The position numbers and the translations under genes were made by a program. From NCBI RefSeq assembly GCF_014204895.1, contig NZ_JACHMF010000001.1, positions 992,001 to 1,056,000 on the forward strand: 64,000 bases of DNA. The letters run 5' to 3'. The stretch's first letter is position 1; every line of letters begins with the position of its first letter. Under the pieces are notes generated by a model. It had not been told where the DNA came from. It ran no database searches and saw only the letters and a list, made by a program, of their open reading frames with translations. The DNA is from Paractinoplanes abujensis (GTDB lineage Bacteria > Actinomycetota > Actinomycetes > Mycobacteriales > Micromonosporaceae). Below, in pieces: positions 25,508-33,615 of this stretch.

Positions 25508-25978
25508 GTGAGCATTAACGCAGGTGACGTCGTCGAAGACTTCGAGCTGGAAGATCAGAATGGCGTCCCGCGCCGGCTGAGCGCGCTGCTCGCCGAGGGC
25601 CCGGTGGTGCTGTTCTTCTATCCGGCCGCGCTCAGCACGGGCTGCACCGCCGAGGCGTGCACCTTCCGCGATCTGGGGGCCGAGTTCCGCGAGGCGGGCG
25701 CGCAGCGGGTCGGCATCAGCCGGGACAAGCCGGAGAAGCAGAAGCAGTTCTCCGACAAGCACAGCTTCGACTACCCGCTGCTCAGCGACCCCGACGGCAA
25801 GGTCGCGTCGGCCATGGGCGTCAAGCGCAAGCTGCCGCTGGGCCCGCTCAGCACGAAGCGGATGACCTTCGTGATCGACACGGATCGCCGCGTCCTCGAG
25901 GTCATCCACTCCGAGACGAACATGAACGACCACGCGGCGAGAGCTCTGGAAGCCCTCGCCGCGCGCAAGTCCGCTTAA
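25508..25978 (+). CDS. Peroxiredoxin, BCP/PrxQ type
   Basis: A 156-residue thiol peroxidase. The peroxidatic cysteine is Cys46 in YPAALSTGCTAEAC, and Cys51, five residues later, is the usual PrxQ resolving cysteine, so an intramolecular disulfide is expected. The fold is complete: VEDFELEDQNG at the N-terminus, FFYPA and VGISRDKPEKQKQF. It reduces hydrogen peroxide and alkyl hydroperoxides with thioredoxin in the cytoplasm. It begins with GTG at 25508 and its stop overlaps the convergent zwf stop by four bases. NADPH from the neighbouring Zwf would feed the thioredoxin system, but the convergent arrangement does not imply co-regulation. Confidence 0.93.
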   Translation: MSINAGDVVEDFELEDQNGVPRRLSALLAEGPVVLFFYPAALSTGCTAEACTFRDLGAEFREAGAQRVGISRDKPEKQKQFSDKHSFDYPLLSDPDGKVASAMGVKRKLPLGPLSTKRMTFVIDTDRRVLEVIHSETNMNDHAARALEALAARKSA

Positions 25979-27468
25979 ATGCTGTTCTTCCAGGCCCGGC
26001 CCGAGCGTCCGATCAGCCGGTCGGCGTCGGCCGGGCCCCACGAGGCCGCCTCGTAGGTCGGGATCGGCGAGTTGTCCGACGCCCAGTGCTCGATGATCGG
26101 GTCGACCACGCGCCACGACTGCTCGACCTCGTCGCTGCGGATGAACAGCGTGGGGTCGCCCAGCAGCGCGTCGAGCAGCAGCCGCTCGTAGGCCTCGGGG
26201 GACTCCTCGGCGAACGTCTGCTCGTACGAGAAATCCATGGACGCCGTGCGCACCCGGAACGAGTGGCCCGGCACCTTGGCCCCGAAGCGCAGCGAGATGC
26301 CCTCGTTGGGCTGGATCCGCAGAATGAGCGCGTCAGCCTCGAGCCCGGTCAGCTGGTCCTGCGGGATCGGCAGGTGCGGCGGCCGCTGGAACTGCAGGGC
26401 CACCTCGGTCACCCGGGCCGGCAACCGCTTTCCCGTACGCACGTAGAACGGCACGCCGGCCCAGCGCCAGTTGTCGACGTTGAGCCGCATGGCCGCGTAC
26501 GTCTCCGTACGGGAAAGGGGGTCGACGCCCACTTCCTCGCGGTAACCGGCCATCAGGTCGTTCCGGGTGCCACCGCGCGTGTACTGCCCGCGCACGGCGA
26601 GGTCGGCGATGTCGCGGTTGGTGGGCAGCCGGATCGCCTGGAGCAGCTTCACCTTCTCGTTGCGCAGGCCCTCGGCCTCGAACGACGCCGGCGGCTCCAT
26701 GAGGGCGAGCGCGAGCACCTGCAGCACGTGGTTCTGCACGATGTCGCGCATCGCGCCGGCGTGCTCGTAGAAGCCGCCGCGGGTGCCCACGCCGAGGGTC
26801 TCGGCCACGGTGATCTGCACGTGGTCGACCCAGGAACGGTCCCAGATCGGCTGGAAGATGGAGTTGGCGAAGCGCAGCGCGAGCACGTTCTGCACGGTGT
26901 CTTTGCCCAGGTAGTGGTCGATGCGGAAGACCTGGGGCTCGTCGAACGAGCCGTGCACGACGGCGTCGAGCTCACGGGCGCTCGGCAGGTCCCGCCCGTA
27001 CGGCTTCTCGATGACCAGCCGCGAGAAGGAGCCCTCACGCGCGTGGTTGAGCCCGGCGCCGGCCAGCCCGTTGATCACCGGCTCGAAGGCCTCGGCCGGG
27101 GTGGACAGGTAGAACAGGCGGTTGCCGGAGGTGCCGCGCTCGGCGTCGAGCCCGTCGAGGGTCTCGGCCAGCCGCTTGTAGGTGTCGGGGTCGTCGTAGC
27201 CGCCCGAAACATACCGGATTCCGCCTTGAAGCTGGGGTTTGTCGAGCAGGCTGCGGTCGCCCAGCGCGCTGTCCGCGAACTGCTCGTCGCCCATCGGCGT
27301 GCGGGCCACGCCGACCAGGGCGAACTGGCTGGGCAGGCGATTGTGCCGGGCGAGGCTCTCCACGGCCGGGAGGAGCTTGCGGCGCGTGAGGTCACCCGAG
27401 GCGCCGAAGATCACCAGCGTGGCGGGCGGGGCGCTGCGCTCCTGGATGAGCTGAGGGGCGTTGTCCAT
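25975..27468 (-). CDS. zwf: Glucose-6-phosphate 1-dehydrogenase
   Basis: 497 residues, full length for the family. The dinucleotide-binding motif GASGDLTRRK is at 22-31. EKPYGRD (154-160) and the catalytic signature RIDHYLGK (182-189) are intact. It oxidises glucose-6-phosphate to 6-phosphogluconolactone with NADP+, the entry of the oxidative pentose phosphate pathway. GGAGG lies 12 bases upstream of the ATG. None of the usual actinobacterial companions (opcA, pgl, tal, tkt) is next to it, so this may be a second, stand-alone zwf copy; that is inference from the 64 kb seen here. Confidence 0.95.
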   Translation of the reverse strand: MDNAPQLIQERSAPPATLVIFGASGDLTRRKLLPAVESLARHNRLPSQFALVGVARTPMGDEQFADSALGDRSLLDKPQLQGGIRYVSGGYDDPDTYKRLAETLDGLDAERGTSGNRLFYLSTPAEAFEPVINGLAGAGLNHAREGSFSRLVIEKPYGRDLPSARELDAVVHGSFDEPQVFRIDHYLGKDTVQNVLALRFANSIFQPIWDRSWVDHVQITVAETLGVGTRGGFYEHAGAMRDIVQNHVLQVLALALMEPPASFEAEGLRNEKVKLLQAIRLPTNRDIADLAVRGQYTRGGTRNDLMAGYREEVGVDPLSRTETYAAMRLNVDNWRWAGVPFYVRTGKRLPARVTEVALQFQRPPHLPIPQDQLTGLEADALILRIQPNEGISLRFGAKVPGHSFRVRTASMDFSYEQTFAEESPEAYERLLLDALLGDPTLFIRSDEVEQSWRVVDPIIEHWASDNSPIPTYEAASWGPADADRLIGRSGRAWKNSI

Positions 27469-27621
27469 GGTTATTGCGTGTCCTCCGACCGTTGGGACCG
27501 TCCGGGAAAACTCTACGCAGCGTCGAGCCGGAAAGGTTCACATCCATCCCCCGATGCGACCCGGAATACAGCGACATAAGTGGCAAACTGGGGTGTACCC
27601 ACCGGCACAGAGGGGGACTCA

Positions 27622-28560
27622 GTGAAGTACCGGCTCGTAACCCGCAGCGACTTCGACGGTTTGGTCTGCGCGGTGCTGCTGCGCCACCTCGACATGATCG
27701 ACGACATCACGTTCGTGCACCCCAAGGATGTGCAGGACGGCCAGGTCGAGGTGACCGAGAACGACATTCTCACCAACCTCCCGTACGCACCCGGCGCTCA
27801 CATGGTGTTCGACCACCACCATTCCGAGACGCTGCGCAACGAGGGTGACCTCAGCAATCACATCATCGATGCCGACGCACCCTCGGCGGCCCGGGTGATC
27901 TACGAGTACTACGGCGGCCGCGAGCGCTTCCCGGACGTCTCCAACGGGCTCATGTACGCGGTGGATCAGGCCGACTCGGCCGACTACGCCCTCGAGGACA
28001 TCCTCGAACCACAGGGCTGGACGCTGCTGAACTTCCTGATGGACAGCCGGACAGGGCTGGGCCGGTTCCGCGAGTTCCGGATCTCCAACTACGACCTGAT
28101 GATGCAGCTCATCGACGCCTGCATCCAGCACAACGACGTCCGCGAGATCCTCGCGCTGCCCGACGTGGCCGAGCGCGCCGAGCTCTACCGGGCGCAGCAC
28201 GACCTCTTCGTGGAGCAGCTCAAGCGGGTCAGTCACCTCGAGGGCGACGTCGTCGTGGTCGATCTGCGGGAGGAGGAGGTGATCCACGCGGGCAACCGGT
28301 TCATGGTGTACGCGCTGTTCCCCACCTCGCGCGTGTCGGTGCACATCATCTGGGGCCGGCAGAAGCTCAACACCGTTTTCGCCTGCGGCAAGTCGATCCT
28401 CGACCGCACGTCACCGGTGGACGTGGGCGAGGTCATGCTGCGCTACGGCGGGGGCGGGCACATCGCGGCCGGCACGTGCCAGGTGCCGCACGAGGATTCC
28501 GAGCGGGTCCAGCGCGAGATCGTCGAGGCGCTGAACTCCCCGCGTACGGTCTCGGTCTGA
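27622..28560 (+). CDS. DHH-family phosphoesterase
   Basis: 312 residues starting at the GTG at 27622, with GGGGGA about six bases upstream; an upstream ATG at 27580 has no ribosome site. Motifs: RSDFDG (8-13), Asp64-His65-His66 in FDHHHSE, and a C-terminal DHHA1-type GGGGHIAAGTC. These coordinate manganese and bind the substrate phosphate. Relatives include NrnA-like oligoribonuclease/pAp phosphatases and exopolyphosphatase-like proteins, and the sequence alone does not separate these. The protein is cytoplasmic. It is monocistronic, with a clear terminator 11 bp after the stop. Confidence 0.85.
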   Translation: MKYRLVTRSDFDGLVCAVLLRHLDMIDDITFVHPKDVQDGQVEVTENDILTNLPYAPGAHMVFDHHHSETLRNEGDLSNHIIDADAPSAARVIYEYYGGRERFPDVSNGLMYAVDQADSADYALEDILEPQGWTLLNFLMDSRTGLGRFREFRISNYDLMMQLIDACIQHNDVREILALPDVAERAELYRAQHDLFVEQLKRVSHLEGDVVVVDLREEEVIHAGNRFMVYALFPTSRVSVHIIWGRQKLNTVFACGKSILDRTSPVDVGEVMLRYGGGGHIAAGTCQVPHEDSERVQREIVEALNSPRTVSV

Positions 28561-28570
28561 GCACAGTATT

Positions 28571-28599
28571 GGGGGGCGGAAGAAGAACTCCCGCCCCCC
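28571..28599 (+). terminator. Hairpin terminator after the DHH gene
   Basis: A perfect 9-bp stem (GGGGGGCGG with CCGCCCCCC) with an 11-base purine-rich loop. It lies between the DHH gene and the convergent DUF1775 gene. Confidence 0.7.
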
Positions 28600-28712
28600 G
28601 TTCGCGGATCGTGGATCATGCCCATTGACCCCACCCGCCGGTCGTGCGCCGCGCCCCACGCGCGTCAACACGACTGTCGTCCCGCGTCCACCAGCGCGGG
28701 AGCGTCTTTGCG

Positions 28713-29537
28713 TCAGCCCTTGTAGGCCCACTTGCTGGTGCCGCTGCCCGCGGCGACGGGCTCCTTCTCCTCGGTTGCGGGCTCCTCTTCCGGCGCGGAG
28801 TCGTCGGGCTCCTCGTCGGCGCGGTGCCGGCTGCGCCACATCACGAAAGCGCCACCCAGCAGGGCCAGGCCGGCGACCACCCAGCCGCCGATCGACCAGA
28901 TCGACGGGCCGCGACCGGCCTCCTCGATGGCGGCTTGGAAGAGCTCGGCCTCCTGCGCCGCCTGCTCGCCGGCGGTCGTGCCGGAGCCACCGTTGATGCT
29001 GTGTGCGTGCGCGGCCTTCTGACCGGTCGGGTCGGGGGTCAGCGTCAGCGTGGGCGAGGTCAGCGCCGGGCCGGCCTTGCCGTCGGGCAGCGTGGTGGCC
29101 ACGTCGAGCTGGATCGAGCTGAGCTGGGGCAGTGGCCCCACCGCGACCGCCAGGTCGGTGCTCTTGCCGGGCTGCAGGTCCTTGCCGGGCATCGCGAGCC
29201 AGGTGATCGAAGCGGCGACGTCGGTCGTCTTGTTGTCGCCGTGCACGGTCGTCAGCGGCGTCGAGATCTTGCGCATCGTGATCTTCGGCGCCCAGTCCGG
29301 CACGGAGAGCGGATAGGCCTCGGCCAGCGGGGTGTCGTCGCGGAACTTCACCGTGATCGTATGGATCGGCTGGGCGCCGTCGTTCGTGACGTGAAGAGTC
29401 AGGTTCTCTGCGCCGCCCTGGTAAGCGGTCGTCGGCGACACCGTCACGTCGGCCAGGGCCGGGGTGGCGACGAGCGCACCGAGGACAGCGGCGGCGACCG
29501 GAACGCCCGCGCGGCGGGCCAGCTGGGAGTACCTCAC
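28713..29537 (-). CDS. DUF1775/YcnI-like membrane-anchored copper-related protein
   Basis: A 274-residue secreted, membrane-anchored protein. The signal peptide covers about residues 1-29 (VAAAVLGALVATPALA). The mature DUF1775 domain (DVTVSPTTAYQGGAENLTLHVTNDGAQPIHTITVKF) extends to about 165. One membrane helix is at about 215-235 (IGGWVVAGLALLGGAFVMW), then an acidic cytoplasmic tail (DEEPDDSAPEEEPATEEKEP). YcnI domains bind copper through the free N-terminal His or a Trp/Glu brace. The predicted mature N-terminus here is Asp, not His, so the classic copper site may be missing or different. No copper transporter lies nearby. Confidence 0.8.
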   Translation of the reverse strand: MRYSQLARRAGVPVAAAVLGALVATPALADVTVSPTTAYQGGAENLTLHVTNDGAQPIHTITVKFRDDTPLAEAYPLSVPDWAPKITMRKISTPLTTVHGDNKTTDVAASITWLAMPGKDLQPGKSTDLAVAVGPLPQLSSIQLDVATTLPDGKAGPALTSPTLTLTPDPTGQKAAHAHSINGGSGTTAGEQAAQEAELFQAAIEEAGRGPSIWSIGGWVVAGLALLGGAFVMWRSRHRADEEPDDSAPEEEPATEEKEPVAAGSGTSKWAYKG

Positions 29538-29607
29538 GAGGGGTAGTTCGGATCACAGGCGGCAAAGGTTCAACGCTCACGGAAAAGTTTTGCCGGATGA
29601 TGTCGGG

Positions 29608-29820
29608 ATGCGTGACGTGCCGATCGACGGCGACATGATCAGACTCGGACAGTTCCTCAAGCTGGCCGACCTCATCGACACCGGCGGCGAGGGCAAGATC
29701 CTCATCGCCTCGGGCGACGTGGCGGTCAACGGCGAGGTGGACACCCGCCGGGGCCGCCAGCTGCACCCGGGCGACGTCGTCGAGGTCCTCGGCAACCGGG
29801 CCCGGGTGGTCTCCACATAG
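29608..29820 (+). CDS. Small S4-domain RNA-binding protein (YaaA/YbcJ-like)
   Basis: 70 residues, a single S4 domain: IRLGQFLKLADLIDTGGEGKILIASGDVAVNGEVDTRRGRQLHPGDVVEV. The ATG at 29608 begins MRDVPIDGDMIRLGQFLK, where homologues start; the upstream in-frame extension overlaps the signal-peptide region of the divergent DUF1775 gene and is Arg-rich. S4 domains bind structured RNA. This short form occurs in ribosome- or RNA-associated proteins of unclear role. It is likely monocistronic, divergent from the DUF1775 gene. Confidence 0.85.
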   Translation: MRDVPIDGDMIRLGQFLKLADLIDTGGEGKILIASGDVAVNGEVDTRRGRQLHPGDVVEVLGNRARVVST

Positions 29821-29874
29821 GACGTTCGGGGGAAGCGACGATGCCCGTTCGGCCCGACACAGCGTGACGAATGG

Positions 29875-29904
29875 TTGACATCCTGTCGATCTCAGGCATC
29901 TACT
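29875..29904 (+). promoter_or_regulatory. Possible sigma-70-like promoter of the sugar ABC operon
   Basis: A consensus -35 TTGACA (29875-29880) is followed 18 bp later by TCTACT (29899-29904), a weak -10. It is placed 76 bp ahead of the substrate-binding-protein start. The -10 is poor, so confidence is limited. Confidence 0.35.
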
Positions 29905-29979
29905 GAGGCCGGTGTGTTACTGGCGTCACACTCTCGGGTGGTGGCGCCGAAACCGATCAAGCCTCGCCGGGGAGGCCGG

Positions 29980-31344
29980 ATGTCACGCAGGCGCACGCGC
30001 GCCGTGCTCGCCGCCACCGCCACCGTCGTGCTCACCCTGACCGGGTGCGCCGGCTGGGGCGGTGGGCCGGGCGGCGGAGGACCCAACAGCATCAACGTCC
30101 TGATGGTGAACAACCCGCAGATGATCGATCTGCAGCGGCTCACCGCGGACAACTTCACCAGAGAAACCGGCATCAACGTGAACTTCACGGTGCTGCCCGA
30201 GAACGACGTCCGCGACAAGATCAGCCAGGAGTTCTCCAGCCAGGCCGGGCAGTACGACGTGGCCTCGCTGAGCAACTTCGAGATCCCGATCTACGCCAAG
30301 TCGAAGTGGATCGCCCCGCTCGACGACTACGTCCGGGCCGACACCCAGTTCGACCAGGACGACATCCTCAAACCGATGACGCAGTCGCTGACCGCTGACG
30401 ACGGCAAACTCTACGGCGAGCCCTTCTACGGCGAGTCCTCGTTCCTGATGTACCGCAAGGACGTGCTCGACCAGAACAACGTGCAGATGCCCGCGAAGCC
30501 GACCTGGCAGCAGGTGGCCGACATCGCCGCTCAGGTCGACAACAAGCAGCCCGGCATGCGCGGGATCTGCCTGCGCGGCCAGCCCGGCTGGGGTCAGATC
30601 TTCGCGCCGCTCACCACCGTGGTCAACACGTTCGGCGGCACCTGGTTCGAGAAGGACTGGACACCCAAGGTCAATGGGCCCGAGTTCACCGAGGCCACCA
30701 AGTTCTATGTGGACCTCGTACGGGCGCACGGCGAGAACGGCGCCCCCCAGGCCGGCTTCACCGAGTGCCTGAACAACCTGATCCAGGGCAACGTGGCGAT
30801 GTGGTACGACGCCACCAGCGCCGCCGGTTCTCTGGAGGCCGACGACTCACCGGTCAAGGGCAAGATCGGCTACGCGCCGGCCCCGGTGGTCAAGACCGAC
30901 AGCTCGGGCTGGCTGTACGCCTGGTCGTGGAGCATCCAGCAGGCCAGCGACAAGAAGGACAACGCCTGGAAGTTCATCTCGTGGGCGTCCAGCCGGCAGT
31001 ACGAGGAACTCGTCGGCCGGCAGGTCGGCTGGTCCAGCGTCCCCGCCGGCAAGCGCGCCTCGACGTACGAGAACCAGGACTACCTCGGCGTGGCGGCCTC
31101 GTTCGCCGAACCGACCAAGGCGGCGATCGAGTCCGCCGACCCGCGCAACCCCGGTCTGCAGGAACGCCCCGCGATCGGCATCCAGTTCATCGACATCCCC
31201 GAGTTCACCGACCTCGGCACCCAGGCGTCGCAGTACGTGAGCTCGGCGATCGCCGGCCAGATGAGCGTCGACGAGGCGCTGGACCGCGGCCAGCGGCTGG
31301 CCGAGGACGTCGCCGAACGCTACAAGTCCCGGGAGGAGGGTTAG
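29980..31344 (+). CDS. Sugar/polyol ABC transporter substrate-binding lipoprotein
   Basis: 454 residues from the ATG at 29980, preceded by GGAGG at 29971-29975; an upstream extension to 29875 would bury the signal peptide. The lipoprotein signal is MSRRRTRAVLAATATVVLTLTGC, with Cys23 as the lipidated residue, then a Gly-rich tether. The fold is cluster-B (family 1) solute-binding: INVLMVNNPQMIDLQRL, QYDVASLSNFEIPIYAKSKWIAPL, GEPFYGESSFLMYRKDVLD. Overall character resembles SmoE/mannitol-type polyol binding proteins, but sugar specificity is inference. It is the first gene of a three-gene importer with no ATPase. Confidence 0.9.
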   Translation: MSRRRTRAVLAATATVVLTLTGCAGWGGGPGGGGPNSINVLMVNNPQMIDLQRLTADNFTRETGINVNFTVLPENDVRDKISQEFSSQAGQYDVASLSNFEIPIYAKSKWIAPLDDYVRADTQFDQDDILKPMTQSLTADDGKLYGEPFYGESSFLMYRKDVLDQNNVQMPAKPTWQQVADIAAQVDNKQPGMRGICLRGQPGWGQIFAPLTTVVNTFGGTWFEKDWTPKVNGPEFTEATKFYVDLVRAHGENGAPQAGFTECLNNLIQGNVAMWYDATSAAGSLEADDSPVKGKIGYAPAPVVKTDSSGWLYAWSWSIQQASDKKDNAWKFISWASSRQYEELVGRQVGWSSVPAGKRASTYENQDYLGVAASFAEPTKAAIESADPRNPGLQERPAIGIQFIDIPEFTDLGTQASQYVSSAIAGQMSVDEALDRGQRLAEDVAERYKSREEG

Positions 31345-31346
31345 CC

Positions 31347-32303
31347 ATGACTTCGGTTGCCGAGAAGTCAGAGGTCGGCGCCGCGGAGACACCGCCACCG
31401 GGTGTCGCCCGCCGGGCCTCGGCCTGGGCCCGCCGCGCGCCCCTGCTGCCCGCGCTCATCTTCATGATCATCGTGACGCAGCTGCCGTTCGTGGCCACGC
31501 TGGTCATCTCGTTCATGGACTGGAACGCTTACTACCCCGACGAGGTCGGCTTCGCCGGGTTCGACAACTTCGCCCGCGTCTTCACCGACGTCAACATGCG
31601 CGACGCGGTCTGGACCACGATCCTGCTCACCGCCGGTGTCGTGCTGATCAGCCTGCTGCTCGGCCTGGGCATCGCGCTGCTGCTCGACCGCAAGTTCCGC
31701 GGCCGGGGCGCCGTGCGCACCATGATGATCGCGCCGTTCCTGGTGGTCCCGGTGGCCGCCGCGCTGATCTGGAAGCACGCCCTCTACAACCCCGAGTACG
31801 GGCTGTTCAACGGCGCGCTGACCTGGATCTGGGGCCTGTTCGGCTCGGACAACCCGCCGCAGCCGGACTGGATCAGCAACATGCCGCTGTGGGCGGTCAT
31901 CTTCGCCCTGGTCTGGCAGTGGACCCCGTTCATGATGCTGATCCTGCTGGCCGGCCTGCAGGGGCGCCCGCTCGACGTGATCGAGGCGGCCCGCATCGAC
32001 GGCGCCAACAACTGGCAGATCTTCCGCAGCATGACGCTCCCGCACCTGCGGCAGTACCTGGAACTGGGCGCGCTGCTGGGCTCGATCTACATCGTGCAGA
32101 ACTTCGACGCGGTCTTCACGATCACGTCCGGCGGCCTGGGCACGGCCAACCTGCCGTACACGATCTACCAGATCTTCTACCAGGCCCACGACTACGGCCG
32201 GGCGTCCGCCGCCGCGGTCGTCGTCGTGCTCGGCACCATCATCATCGCGACGTTCGCCCTGCGTACGGTCTCGTCGCTCTTCAAGGAGGAGGCCGGCCGA
32301 TGA
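31347..32303 (+). CDS. Sugar ABC transporter permease (MalF/UgpA type)
   Basis: 318 residues from the ATG at 31347, which follows the SBP stop by two bases and has GGGAGGAGGG upstream. Six membrane helices follow a cytoplasmic N-terminal tail. The EAA loop that contacts the ATPase reads EAARIDGANNWQIFRSMTLPHL. It pairs with the next permease, whose ATG overlaps this stop (ATGA). With the SBP upstream it forms the membrane part of a CUT1-type importer. Confidence 0.92.
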   Translation: MTSVAEKSEVGAAETPPPGVARRASAWARRAPLLPALIFMIIVTQLPFVATLVISFMDWNAYYPDEVGFAGFDNFARVFTDVNMRDAVWTTILLTAGVVLISLLLGLGIALLLDRKFRGRGAVRTMMIAPFLVVPVAAALIWKHALYNPEYGLFNGALTWIWGLFGSDNPPQPDWISNMPLWAVIFALVWQWTPFMMLILLAGLQGRPLDVIEAARIDGANNWQIFRSMTLPHLRQYLELGALLGSIYIVQNFDAVFTITSGGLGTANLPYTIYQIFYQAHDYGRASAAAVVVVLGTIIIATFALRTVSSLFKEEAGR

Positions 32304-33187
32304 GCAGCGTCACCGACACCGCGCCCGTCCCGGCCACCCGCGACGAGCGGGGCCGCCCGGTCAAGAAGCGCCGCGAAGGCGCCAACGTCTGGCTCAGCCT
32401 GCTCGCGTGGGTCGTCGGCATCCTCTTCGTGCTGCCGGTCGTCTGGATGGTGCTGACCTCGTTCCACTCCGAGGCCAACGCCGCCACCAACCCGCCGGCC
32501 GTCTTCGCGCCGCTCACCCTCGAGGGCTACCGCGAGTTCTTCTCCGGCGGCGCCAGCCCGTGGCCGCCGCTGCTCAACTCGCTGACCGCCAGCGTCGTCT
32601 CCACCCTGCTGGTGCTCCTGCTCTCCCTGCCCGCCGCCTACGCCCTGAGCATCAAACCGGTCAAGAAGTGGAGCGACGTGCTCTTCTTCTTTCTGTCCAC
32701 CAAAATGCTCCCGGTCGTAGCCGGTCTGCTGCCGCTGTACCTGTTCGCCCAGAACGCCGGCCTGCTCGACAACATCTGGCTGCTCATCCTCTTCTACACC
32801 TCGATGAACCTGCCGATCGCGGTGTGGATGATGCGCTCCTTCCTGTCCGAAGTGCCCGTCGAAATGCTCGAGGCCGCATCGATGGACGGGGCCGGCCTGA
32901 CCAAGACCCTGCGCTCGGTCATCGCCCCCGTCGTCACCCCCGGGATCGCGGCCACCGCGCTGATCTGCTTCATCTTCAGCTGGAACGAACTGCTGTTCGC
33001 CCGCGTCCTGACGGCCACGGTGGCCGAGACGGCGCCGGTCTTCCTGACCTCGTTCGTCACCAGCCAGGGCCTGTTCCTGGCCCAGCTGTGCGCGGCCGCC
33101 TTCGTGGTCTCACTGCCGGTGCTCGTGGCGGGTTTCGCCGCCCAGGACAAACTCGTGCAAGGGTTGTCCCTGGGCTCGGTCAAATAA
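32300..33187 (+). CDS. Sugar ABC transporter permease (MalG/UgpE type)
   Basis: 295 residues, translationally coupled to the first permease. It has a basic N-terminal tail (DERGRPVKKRREGANVW) and six helices. The EAA loop is EMLEAASMDGAGLTKTLRSVIAPVVTPG. No ATP-binding subunit gene follows. In streptomycetes and related actinobacteria a shared ATPase (MsiK) energises many CUT1 importers, and the same is expected here. A hairpin terminator lies about 25 bp after the stop. Confidence 0.92.
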   Translation: MSSVTDTAPVPATRDERGRPVKKRREGANVWLSLLAWVVGILFVLPVVWMVLTSFHSEANAATNPPAVFAPLTLEGYREFFSGGASPWPPLLNSLTASVVSTLLVLLLSLPAAYALSIKPVKKWSDVLFFFLSTKMLPVVAGLLPLYLFAQNAGLLDNIWLLILFYTSMNLPIAVWMMRSFLSEVPVEMLEAASMDGAGLTKTLRSVIAPVVTPGIAATALICFIFSWNELLFARVLTATVAETAPVFLTSFVTSQGLFLAQLCAAAFVVSLPVLVAGFAAQDKLVQGLSLGSVK

Positions 33188-33211
33188 GCATCAACTCCGC
33201 CCCCGTGTAAG

Positions 33212-33246
33212 GGTGGCCGGCCCGCATTGCCGGCGGACCGGCCACC
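33212..33246 (+). terminator. Hairpin after the sugar ABC operon
   Basis: A perfect 9-bp stem (GGTGGCCGG with CCGGCCACC) with a 17-base loop, 24 bp downstream of the last permease. It is also downstream of the minus-strand EAD-like pseudogene, so it could stop transcription from both sides. Confidence 0.55.
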
Positions 33247-33297
33247 GCTCTGGTCAACGCTCAGCCGGCGTCGCGCTCGGTGTCGTGGCGAGGTCGT

Positions 33298-33548
33298 TCA
33301 GGAGCCCGCGTGCGGACTGGTTTCGTGCGTCTCCTCCAAGGCGGCCGCAACCAGGTTCCGCGTCAGCCCGTTGCGACCCGTGTAGTCGAGAACCTCCGAG
33401 CAGGCGTGGGCGTTCGCCTGCTCGGCATTGACATCGGCCTGGTCGACCCCAGCGGTCCCGGCCACCCGACGGATCAGCGCGCTGGTGGGGAAGAGCTGGG
33501 TCAGCGCGATGTGCAGCTGCTGTGCTGCTTGTCAGTCCACGGGTGCAT
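33298..33548 (-). pseudogene. Frameshifted effector-associated-domain (EAD1-like) small gene
   Basis: On the minus strand, GGAGGG (33552-33557) is followed three bases later by an ATG at 33548 that opens MHPWTDKQ and soon runs into a stop. One frame over, from 33531 to the stop at 33298-33300, the sequence reads on as QQLHIALTQLFPTSALIRR, VAGTAGVDQADVNAEQANAH and ACSEVLDYTGRNGLTRNLVA, then AALEETHETSPHAGS. Restoring one base in the GCAGCACAGCAG run (~33523-33530) would give a continuous protein of ~83 residues. Leu-x-x-Ala-Leu-x-x-Leu-(F/Y)-P-(T/S), Ala-Gly-(V/L)-Asp and the closing Ala-Ala-x-Glu-x-(Y/H) match the pattern I associate with effector-associated domains, ~85-residue adaptors of NTP-dependent conflict systems. 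No effector is adjacent. It is either a decayed orphan or a sequencing error; homology is by eye only. Confidence 0.5.
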
Positions 33549-33615
33549 CGGCCCTCCGTGGTCCCGGCTCACCGCGTCAGGCGCCGCGGTGACGTGGGGG
33601 AAAGTCCCGCCGAGG

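Noticed and set aside
25657..27579. Long plus-strand frame through PrxQ into the zwf region
   Set aside because: Antisense shadow; Zwf on the minus strand is complete with all motifs.
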